In this document: positions 44,346 to 54,389 of the stretch, piece after piece
Position numbering within the stretch: the stretch's first letter is position 1
Layout: every line of letters starts with the position of its first letter
Assembly: GCA_904063045.1 (NCBI GenBank)
Contig: CAJFCJ010000013.1
Location: forward strand, 186,001-250,000
DNA length: 64,000 nucleotides
Source: Dimorphilus gyrociliatus
Lineage: Eukaryota > Annelida > Polychaeta > Dinophilidae
Direction: 5' to 3'
Translations under genes and position numbers: made by a program
The notes under the pieces: model-generated
What the model was told of the DNA's origin: nothing
What the model saw: the letters and a program-made list of their open reading frames with translations, nothing else
The model's database searches: none

Positions 44346-46244
44346 TTTACTCTTGTTTACTAGGAGAGTTTACGTATATGGTTTCCGTAAATAACACCCT
44401 CTTGATGAAACGTGTCTATATATTTTGACATCCAATAGGAAGTCTTACAATCATTTAATGCGGAGTTAGCGCGATGTCTTTATTAATTGCTTAAATGTAC
44501 AATAAGACTAGTTTTTTGTAAATAATTCTACGCGGTCAATTTTTTAATTAATTAGTTTTCTTAATTAAACAAAAGGAATAATCTGTCCTTTAGTGCGGAT
44601 TAATAAAAATTACACTGAGTAGTGTTGGTAAGCACTGGGGAGTATTTCAAAGTTAATAGTTTGAACTAAAACAGAGGCCTATACCACTTGACAAGCGATA
44701 TGGCATAAACCAATATACAAATAGCATTACTGTTATCTACAAACGAAACGAAAAAAGTTCTGTATAAAGTACTCAAAAATAGGTAGGCGTGAGGCGTTTA
44801 ATTATAATTTAAACAAAAAATGGAGAATATTAAAAAAAAAAACGTTCCAAAAATCGAATAAATTATTATTTAGTTCTAAACTCTTTGTAATTTTCTACAA
44901 AAAAGAATTTATATATACATTATTGTTTAAAGAAGAAATGTTAGAATAATCTTTAACAATATTAGTAGATGTATAAAATTTCTATAATGGAGAAAAACAT
45001 ACGAAATATGAATAATGGTTTGTCCTGGTTTATTATTTTCTTTCTTTCAATCGTAAAGAAGTTGTTTTGTGTATTTTGTATCTTTAGTGGATTTTTATGT
45101 ACCTAATGAACTTTGTGAAAAAGAATCTGTAAGCGAACGACTGCGTATAAAATGCTAATGAGGATAGAAGAGGTTTTTTTTTGCAATAAAAAATATCACT
45201 ATATTGGATTAAACAAAGATAATTAATATTTTTTTTTGCATAATTTCTTCAAAAAACTATTTACAGATGATTTTGTCAAGAAGACTATTAGTGATTAGTA
45301 TCCTGTAATATCGAATAAAATTTTAAACGTCATACTCCTCTTAACAGAATAGAATGAAAAGGGCTGGAGAAAAACGTTATTTTAGGGGGAAAAAAGAAAT
45401 TTTTCGCTCTCAAAATTTACCTTTAGTCAAGTCTGCCTTGACTAATGCAAGGTGATAAATGGGGAAAAAGATGTTAGAGTCAACTTCCCCCTCCTTTTTT
45501 CTCTCTCTCTCTCTCTCTTCTCTATTTCTTTCTTTCTATTTATTTTTCTTATCTGTAGAATCCTCTTTATAAATCAATTGTCTTTATAAGTTATAATACT
45601 ACGTTATTTAAAACTGAAAGAAATTTGTGAAAGTTTTCTTTTTCATTTTCGAGTAACAAGATTCTTAAATCATCTTTCCTTGATTCTTAAATCATCTTTC
45701 CTTACTTCGTTATTCGATAAACAAGGAGTTTTAATCGATCCGACTGACTTTTATGGCTATTTTATGAGAAGGAAGAAAGTAGATCAATTAGCTAATCCAT
45801 CAATTCTAATATTTGTTTTTCTTCTATTCTTTGTTGTCGATGTTTTTCTTTTTCTCTTTTTTAAACAGCACAGAATAAGTGATAAAGAAGAAAGAGGAGA
45901 ATGCTAAATTTTTATACAAACTTTAGAGCAAAAATGGAAAACTATTCACTTGTTTTTGGTATAGTCTTGAATTGATTGATAATACAAAATAAGCATATAC
46001 ATAGTTCAGAGAGAAAATGATGGAGTAGAAAATAATAGTAATAATAGTAATGACAAAAAAGAGTGGGTCGATTTCAATCACGATTGTTCGCCCCCAAGAC
46101 GAAAGCAAGGTAAATACAATTACACAGAGCAATTTATACAGTCAAATCAGATACAATAATTACTAACAAACACTATAAAGAGATGGAAAGGTATTGTTTG
46201 ATCCCCTTAATGTCTTACCAATGCCTTGATAAGGATAAATAAAA
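44346..46244. other. Intergenic region between PTER and Kv channel
   Basis: About 1.9 kb upstream of PTER and downstream of the Kv gene. AT-rich with a CT run (about 45500-45520). Short frames here have no domain or splice context. A 22-bp unit is repeated twice in tandem at about 45660-45703. Confidence 0.65.
45660..45703. repeat. 22-bp tandem duplication
   Basis: The unit GATTCTTAAATCATCTTTCC plus TT occurs twice, back to back and without mismatch, in otherwise unique non-coding DNA. Confidence 0.9.
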
Positions 46245-47519
46245 TCAGTTAGTTAATTTTTTCCTTTTTTCACCCTTTTTTCTATCAATTGTTATTGCTC
46301 TTGCAACATTATAGTACAAATTAAAGTTACTAGCTATAACAGGTATTGGTAAACCAGTTGATAACATACCGGAGAGAGCGCAAATGGCGCCTACTAAATA
46401 TCCCCAACCTGAACTTGGGTGTTTATCTCCGTATCCAACAGTAGTCATAGTTACAATTGACCACCAGAAACCAATGGGTATATTGACGAAGTGAGATTCT
46501 TGAAAAAATTCAGCAAAGTAGATAAGAGTGGAAAAAAAGAGCATACCCAAAACTATTAACATAATAAGGAGCAAAACTTCTCTTAACGAGGCTTTAAGAG
46601 CGAGCAATAGTATTTTCATCCCTGTAAAATGTCTCGCTAACTTAATCATTCGAATGGTCCTCATAACGCCCAGTACACTTAAAAAATAGACAAAACCGAA
46701 AAGCCTATCATCTGTCAAGTATGAAGGATTCGTAAATTCAACGATAGTAAGGCATAAGGTTGATAGAACACACAGACAATCAATGATATTATAGAATGAT
46801 AGAACAAACTTCTTTTTGTCGGGACTCAAAATAAATCTGAGTAACAATTCCACACCAAATAATACCATACAAGCTATGTCGATATTAACAAGCATTGGAT
46901 AAGGCGTTGTTGTCAACTGAAGTAACATTTTTGGATTTGTTTCCCCAGTTACGTTCCGTTTTGGTACTACAAGATTAATTCTAAATGACCTGTGAGTAAA
47001 CATCACCAATAAAGTAACGGAAGTAATTACGGCCGCTAGAAAGAAAAAGGCCCATAATTTTGCCGGCATACTTGACATAGGATTTTCTAGGAAATTCCAA
47101 GCACCTAATCTCCATCTCGATATGCATTGATCAGCCTTTGGTGCTGATTCGTTATCGATTTTATCAAAGAAATTTATCACTTCATTTCTCATCTTAATTT
47201 CTCTTTCTTTGGCTACGAAAGCGGCCCAACAGCAATCCGCTATATATTCTTCTCCTATTCCCCAATACTCTAGTTCCTCTTTTAGCACTAATCCACAAAC
47301 GCTTTCAGCCGTAACGTGTATACGACCATATCTATAAGCGTCTAGTATGTAATTGAATAGCGTAGGATTCCTATCAAAATAGTATTCTCCCACTGCTGCA
47401 TCGTAGGCGTCATTTTCTGCTGATAAGGTTGAAAGTTTCGTACCAGGTAAACTCCTCAATGTATCTGCTCGACACTGGAACTTAACACCTCCGACATTTA
47501 ATGTAATCCTATCTTCCAT
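46245..47519 (-). CDS. Voltage-gated potassium channel, Shaw/Kv3-like
   Basis: A single 424-residue frame. Residues 1-105 form a T1 tetramerisation domain: ITLNVGGVKFQCRADTL, EYYFDRNPTLFNYILDAYR, and the zinc-binding His...Cys...CysCys set of non-Shaker Kv channels (ending ADCCW). Six membrane helices follow. S4 reads VLGVMRTIRMIKLARHFTG. The pore has TMTTVGYGD. S6 has LSTGLPIPVIASNF, a Pro-Ile-Pro in place of Pro-Val-Pro. The S4-S5 region FTGMKILLLALKASLREVLLL matches Kv3. It should carry potassium as a tetramer at the plasma membrane. The protein is short and the C-terminus is only a basic stub. S4 lacks the first outer arginines. Confidence 0.92.
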   Translation of the reverse strand: MEDRITLNVGGVKFQCRADTLRSLPGTKLSTLSAENDAYDAAVGEYYFDRNPTLFNYILDAYRYGRIHVTAESVCGLVLKEELEYWGIGEEYIADCCWAAFVAKEREIKMRNEVINFFDKIDNESAPKADQCISRWRLGAWNFLENPMSSMPAKLWAFFFLAAVITSVTLLVMFTHRSFRINLVVPKRNVTGETNPKMLLQLTTTPYPMLVNIDIACMVLFGVELLLRFILSPDKKKFVLSFYNIIDCLCVLSTLCLTIVEFTNPSYLTDDRLFGFVYFLSVLGVMRTIRMIKLARHFTGMKILLLALKASLREVLLLIMLIVLGMLFFSTLIYFAEFFQESHFVNIPIGFWWSIVTMTTVGYGDKHPSSGWGYLVGAICALSGMLSTGLPIPVIASNFNLYYNVARAITIDRKKGEKRKKLTN

Positions 47520-48869
47520 AAATTCTCTTGCTTTTAGAAATTATATTGATAAGGAAGGAGAAGTTAATGGAAGAAAGCAACGCAGACACACAGATAGAGT
47601 AAAACAAAAAAAAAGAGTGGGGGGGGAGGGAGAAGGGGGAGGAGAGAGATCGAAAAAGAGAGCAAGAGATAGGGGAAAAGAGAGATATATAGTTTTAGAG
47701 AGTCAGCTACTGGACTTATCCAAGTGAGCGAAGGAGAGAGAATGAGAGAAAGAGAGAGAGAGAGAGAACTATTAAAGATAAACAAAGCTACTAACCGCAC
47801 TAAAGCTTGTAAAGACAATAGGAAGTTTGTAAGGCTATAATAATAAATATCGAGAAAATTAATAATAAAACACCGCAATAAAGCATCTATTTTAAAAAAG
47901 AGCAGAAAAAAGCATGCAAATAAACTTCAATTAGCTCCGCCGCGCATTCGGATGACAGCGATAAGGGCGAATCGTGTTGACTGCATCGCGTCGCTGCGTT
48001 AAATAAATATAGGCCGTAAAAAATCGCCTTTTCAACCCCACAAATATTGACTAAAACGTAAAACGTTTGTTTGAACTATATAAACAGTATATATACCTGG
48101 TCCGATTAAGTAGTTCGCTATCAAACAATCTTTCAACGGTTGAAACCTACTCGAGTAACGATATCATTTATTATTTTTCCATCATTCCTCATTCAAGCTC
48201 TTTATTTATCTTTTCTTAGTTAAATATTTTAAACAACAGTTTGTTAGTAAACATTAACTACAAACAATAAAATAAAAGAATATATAGATAAAAAGGAACA
48301 AAAAAATTGGTAAAATATACTATTAGTTGTACAGGAAATATGTTTTTTTTTTACCTTGTTTACACAATTCTGTCTGTCTTTTTTTTTTCTACATATACAG
48401 TATAATCCCACAATCCAAATGTTTGTAATATGCGCAAAGCAATTCTTGACCAATTATTGCTTTTCTGAACAAACTATAAATTATGTATTCTTTTATATCA
48501 TCCTATACGCATTGACGTGTAGAAGGATATATTCTAAAAGAGATAAAAAAAAAAAAAAAGAGGGAGGGGGGCGAGGGGAGGGCTTGTAAATTTTCTCTTT
48601 TTTCGAATAGAGAGAGCAGCTTTATAGACTGTGTTTTATGTGGTAAAAATATTGCTTAGCATGCTAAAATCTCTTTTTTTTTTTTAATTATAAATATAAG
48701 GAAGTTCAATCTTTTAGTTAGAGTTTATTGGAAACCAAACCTAGGTATATTGATTATCATTGATCCAGGCGTCGTCGCTGTTACATTGTAGAGTGGCGCG
48801 TCAGGCAACGGCGTTCTTTCAGTAGAAAATTTCAAGCCGTCTTAGACGCCGCATCAATTGAGAGTCAGA
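47520..48869. other. Divergent spacer between Kv channel and small basic protein gene
   Basis: About 1.35 kb containing GA-rich tracts (about 47640-47770), A-rich DNA and the 5' ends of two genes. Open frames here are low-complexity. Nothing else recognised. Confidence 0.6.
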
Positions 48870-50156
48870 ATGGGAGATCTTGCTGAAAGGTTTGTCTTAT
48901 CATTTATTACGTAGTTAACTCTATACTGTTATATTTTATCATTAAACGTATATGTCGAGTACATTTCCTCTCCATTGTTATCAATTAGTAGTTTTTATTG
49001 TAATTCTATTTATCTGTTTAGGAAGACTAACGAATATTGAGTGGCATTCCACAAGTATTTACGAATATCTATAAAAGCCTACGCGCACTCTCGCTCTCTC
49101 TCTCTCTCTCGTAATTAATTTAAAAACAGGTTGTGGAGAATCTTTTCTTTTAAATTAAAAGGCTAAATTAACTATTCCATTTACTTTGTAAATAATTATA
49201 TTTTGTGTTTAAAGATTCTTTTATAAATAAAATAGGAGTTTTACAAAGATTTACACACGATATCAAGTTTTTTTCTATTACCTATTTCGCAATTTTATGT
49301 CATTGACTTTACAGAGAAAATATAAATGTAAGCCTATAAGATATATTGTATACGCCTTACAAGATGGCAGAGTTTTGACACAGATAACCTAGTTGAGGAG
49401 AATTTTTTTTGGTTACTTTACAAAAGATGACTAGAATCGGTAGGGTTATTTTTTTTGTTAAATTGCCTCTCAAAAAGTAATGAAAGGGTGTGTCCTTGTC
49501 TTTATTCAAATGGGCTTATCTGTTACGTCAAAATGTTAAGGTCGAAAGGCCGTTTTTTTGTAATATAATACAAGAATTTTGGCCTGCGAAATAGAGTTTG
49601 AGTGTGTAGTAATTCAGATATACAGCGCGCTCTCTGTGAGAGAAGTGAAATATACAGTAAGAAAAAAAAAGAGCCAGAATCAACTAGAGAAAAGATATTA
49701 AAAGACAGCGACAAGAGGAGATTGAGGAAAAGAACAGAGAGAGAGAGAGATAAAAAAAGATACAAAACTACCAATAATAACATTAAAGAATTATTTCCTT
49801 TTTACATCTTTTGTTTAAAAAACTAGATTAGTCATCAAAAAAACAGAGAAAGAGAAATATTATTGCGAGAGAAACGTTTCTTATGGTCCTTTATTATTTC
49901 TTTTATAACTTGTCGTTCAATTTATGGTTTTATGACAATGACGTGTAAAATTAGTTCAAAGAATGAGGAAGCCAATAAAGCGCCACAGGTGAATAACTCT
50001 CAGCCCGAAAATGAAGAGGATCGAAACAGTACAATTAACGCTCGCCAGTCAGCCAGACACAGGCAGAGACGTCATGGAATTTGTCATACTCAAAATGATG
50101 CTTTAAATATAAGATCAACTCTAGCGCCAGAATCAAATACAAATGAAAATTCGTGA
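48870..50156 (+). CDS. Small spliced hydrophilic protein, unknown
   Basis: Exon 1 (48870-48889) codes MGDLAE plus two bases of a codon before a GT donor. Exon 2 (49955-50156) follows an AAATTAG acceptor and joins in phase to give about 73 residues ending TNENS. It is hydrophilic and Asn/Glu-rich, with a basic core SARHRQRRHGICHTQND. The RRHGI core loosely recalls the RRNAI pseudosubstrate of the PKA inhibitor PKI, and size fits, but the upstream Phe of PKI is absent, so this is only a hint. A perfect donor (GTGAGT) overlaps the TGA, so the gene may continue downstream. The 1.07-kb intron is long for this genome. Confidence 0.4.
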
Positions 50157-50352
50157 GTTATTATATATTTTTTGATAATTTCTCTTCCTTTATTTTTACC
50201 TTGTTTTGTTATGTTTTTATTATTTGAGAAAAAAAAAGAGTTGATAAAAGTTTTTTTTTTTTAAAAAAACAAAAAAAATATCTGCAATAGGTTAAAAAAA
50301 AATATCTCATCGCTCTAATCCTGCTTATTCTGAAAAATGGTTTTTTATTAAA

Positions 50353-50394
<42 letters not shown>

Positions 50395-50699
50395 AATACA
50401 TAAATGTATCAAATATTTAATATATTTATATGTTTATCTACCCCGAAAATGTTACAAACATACTGAATGTTTATATCTCTTTTGTTATCTGAAAAGAAGA
50501 TTAATAATAAACTATTTTTTCTATGTGAATAATGAATTTTTTTTATGTAAGAACAATTACTTTATACGTATTAGTGTAAATAGTATATTTATTTAAAAGT
50601 GCTATTACTTATTCGATATTATCTTCTCATATAAAAAATGAAGGGAGGAGGGGGGAAGGGAGAGAGAAGGAGTGAATTAATAATAAATTATCAAATAAA
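50157..50699. other. Convergent 3' spacer
   Basis: 3' flanks of the small plus-strand gene and of PXMP4. Contains a (TA)n run at 50359-50386 and a G/A-rich tract at about 50640-50670. No gene seen. Confidence 0.65.
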
Positions 50700-51873
50700 T
50701 CAATTAGCGCTTTTATTGAATAGAAGGAAATCTTTAATTGAATGCCATACATTAGAATCGTCGTATAAGTACGTCATAGAAGATTTAAGTGATGGTTGTA
50801 AAGTCGATCTATGATGTTCGAATAGCCAAAGTACTATACCCCATACAAGAGCTCCAAAAATTGGGAATGGTTCTCCTTTCGGTTTTGGAATGGCACCTTT
50901 TTCGACGGCTAATTTGGCAAGGGCGTATAATATTCTTGATAGTAGATACAAATTAATCTATAATAGAACAAAAGAAGAAGAGAATGGAATGTTTTGAATA
51001 TAAGTTGAAAATCCCCCTAGTTAATTAATACAAGTAAAGTAGCTTTGGAATAGAAATAAATCCGGTTTGATTAACGAGCGCTACTGGTAGCTCTTCAAGG
51101 ATTCATTATAATATGTAGCGTCACGCAATTAGGCTTTGAAGTTGTCCACGTAAAGTTATTAATATAATTCTAATTATTACGTTGCCATAGAACAAGCGTG
51201 TTTCTTACACGGTGGACAATCGACACTTTTGACCATAGCCTATTAATAAACCATCTACGTAATATAGAGTCTATTATTCACCTGTTCGTTGATTTTGTTG
51301 TATCTTCCAAAAACGATGTAACCGCCTATGAAAGCTGCCACAAATGAATGAAATTGATACCGATCTCCTTGTAGTTTTTCTAGTACTGACGATATACTTT
51401 TATATATGAAAACAAAGGAAGCCAAATTTTTCGAATGGGTGAAGGTTGCCTCTAGAATACCTTTCAATTGGTTCATAAGTCTATTGAGAAAGTCACGGTT
51501 CATTGGTTTAGTATCAATAAGCAGAACACCAAAGTAAAACACTTACGGTCCTCCTTTGAATAAAAATGTCATTACCAGGGCATGAGGAGCCCTAATCTTA
51601 GCTCCATATCTGTAAAAAAAATTATACTGAATCTTTAGATCTTCTCTTTATTAACAATTTCCTTAGTTGCAATTTAGAAACCTTCTATTATCGCTCAAAA
51701 GTATGTCATCTTTTGATAAGATTTGAAAACTTTTACTATTTTATAACTACTTAAATCAATTAAATTAGGATATTATCTTACACTGCTCCATTTCTGAGAC
51801 CTTTTAAGGGTGCTAAAACACTCTTATACTGTCCTGAAGAAAGAATTTGATTTATAATTTGTATTAGTGACAT
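50700..51873 (-). CDS. PXMP4: Peroxisomal membrane protein 4
   Basis: Four exons from ATG at 51873 to TGA at 50700-50702; about 210 residues, the family's usual length. Conserved blocks: GLRNGAVYGAKIRAPHALVM (the family hallmark, split over an intron), FTHSKNLASFVFIYKSI, FHSFVAAFIGGYIVFG, INLYLLSRILYALAKLAVEK, WLFEHHRSTLQPSLKSSMTY and DSNVWHSIKDFLLFNKS. PXMP4 (PMP24) is a Tim17-superfamily integral peroxisomal membrane protein of uncertain role. Conservation to the vertebrate protein is very high along the whole length. Confidence 0.96.
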
Positions 51874-54389
51874 CCTTGAACTTCGCCTAGTGAACTCGTC
51901 GCCTGACTATTCTCGTATAAATTCGATTCGTCTCCAAACTCTTTCATTCATTTTAATTGAGAAACCTTTGGAAAACTCTCCGAAAGGTTAAATAAGTCAA
52001 TTGGTCTCTCATCGATTACTAATTCTAATGAAAGGTTATTGAAATTTATTCTTAGGCCTACTTTAAATGGTTTACCACTATTATTGTCTATTATTGTTAT
52101 ATCGTCATTACTGATTTTTTTATTGTTGTTGTTGTTGTTATTATTTGTTTTTTCTTTCGTAGTAAAATTTTAATATACTTATTCATTAATCATTGTTTTC
52201 GTACACGTAATTTGAAGTGTACAAATTTATTCGGTAGGCGGATATTTAACCAACTATCAACTTTTGTTAGGTTGAATAAATGACTTTATGTTTATTCTTT
52301 TCAAGCTTAAAAACTCTCTATCTATCTCTTTTCTAAAAACAACAAAACACTATCTGTTCGATTTACTACGTAAATATTGAATTTATTGTTGTTCTTCTCA
52401 CTTCATCAGTGATTATAGCCAACCTTTTGCATTTATAACCTTATATATCCACCAACATAATTCGTTTGCCCTATTGATCAATCAGCCTTTGTTAGTTTGC
52501 TATTAGCAAAAAAGAAATATTCTATAATCGTAACGCTGTTCATAAATTTTAATAAATTAACTTCTATTCTCAAATTTCGTTATTCGATCGACTCCCCTCT
52601 TACTCTCTTCATCTCTGATTCCAATCAGTGGACAGTCTCCAACGCATAAAATATTTAGTAGTTCTCCTAAAACTAGCCCATATTTTTTATTGAAGAGAAG
52701 AAAAAGAGCGAAATCTTCACGGGATAATGTTAAAGATATTCAACTATCGTATTCTTGTTAGTTTCTCTTGATCGATTTCAATAACTAGACTTTATACGAG
52801 TATAAAGTATAATATATCCTCTATGATTAACAAATTTATAATGATTTTTCAATGAAAGATTGATAAAGAGTCTATATTTCCTTTTATGCTCAATAAGGCT
52901 TTTCAAAATGTTACTTACTTAGTATTTATTTTGATGCTTCTAGCGCAAACTGTAGATTCACGTAATTGAATGTTCTATTTTAAGTAAAAATTATATATTT
53001 AATATTCGCATTTAAGTGAATTTATCCCATAATTTTCCACTTAAATCCTCTTTTTTTCCGTAGCTTTAACATTCTTCTAAATTAGAATATCTTCTTTTTT
53101 TAAAGATCAAATTTGTTATATGTTATCTTCTTAGATCTGGTACAGAATAATGATTCTGTAGGAGATTTCCGGTACAGTTGGCCTTTGATCTTCGTCCTCG
53201 TTCCTGTATGAGCTCCATCGGCATGATGTACTTTCATACAATAACTATAAATAGTTACCCATTCCTCTTATTCATTATTTTCAATGAACTAAAAACAAAC
53301 TCATCTAAATATTTGAGTATCACGTGATTCATTCTGCAAACATTCTATAAAATTTGCGTTCTAATTCTTTTTCTCTATTCCCAATATATTTATCATTTAG
53401 AACCTGGAATTATTGATGAAATTATTAACTCTTGAAAAGGTCAACTAACGATATTATCCTCTAAAGAATAATTCGTGTAAACTTAATAGAATTATGCAAT
53501 GTTTCAGAATAATGAGTAAGAGTTTCTTAGAAGAAATAATTGTATCGTTTGAATTATTAGAGAATGCGGAAATGAGACGCAAAATTGAAAGCTTAGAAGC
53601 TTTTCGACAACTTTACCGTGTATTATTACCATTTTCAAAATAATAATAATTTTCTAGCCATTTCATGCTTTAGGACGGAGATATGCGTCAATTCTATGCA
53701 ATAAACAGGTATGTTATTCAAACTCCTTAGATAATTATTATATAGGTGATGGGAACTTGGTCTCTAAATGAAAAATACACTCTGCTTTACTAAGATTACT
53801 GATACTGTATTTATTAAAAATTTTTGCATATATTTCGCCAAATAACGTATTTTTTCGACAACAATCAAAATATCATGTTAAAATAAGCGTCACACGACAA
53901 ATGAGTATAATCACATTGAAAACTTGAGCATAAAATCCATTAAAAGTAGACTGCTGCAAACTTAAAAAAATTTGTCTAAGCAAATGTTTCATAACCGTTA
54001 GAAAATCTTGACAAAAAAGTTTGTGTAGCTATCAAATGGTTAATATGAAACGTATATCTGTGTGCATAATTAGTCGGTCTCAAGCACTGATAAAAGAAAA
54101 ATAACAGAGCACCATCTATTTATATCAATTAGGGTAGTCAGTTTGAATTTCTCTTTTATCATTAACATCTAAAATCTGAGAATTTGTCAAAAGAAAGCAA
54201 AAACAAGTAGTACCTTGAGACCGTGAAAAAACAAAGCTGATATAATTAGACAAAAATAGTAAACCAAGTAATAATTAGCGAACACTTTCAGCATCTGCAT
54301 GTCTACGAAGTACAGATATGAAAAGGAAAAAGACTATATTAAATTTCATATTTTGTTATATATTTTACAGGCAAGTCGGGCAACGTGTC
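51874..54389. other. 2.5-kb intergenic region
   Basis: Between the start of PXMP4 and the end of CLIP1, both on the minus strand. No coding exon, repeat array or RNA gene recognised. The base make-up is less repetitive than other spacers, so it may hold regulatory DNA or an unrecognised non-coding RNA. Confidence 0.5.

Noticed and set aside
45680-46132. Two short frames between PTER and the Kv gene
   Set aside because: Hydrophobic but with no splice context or family; they lie in AT-rich spacer.
47564-47878. Minus-strand frame upstream of the Kv start, rich in Leu/Ser
   Set aside because: Translation of a GA/CT-rich tract; more likely 5' UTR or promoter.
49863-49954. Extension of the small protein upstream to an ATG at about 49863
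   Set aside because: The added residues are Phe/Ile/Arg-rich noise; the splice acceptor at 49954 with the 48870 exon gives a better composition and phase.
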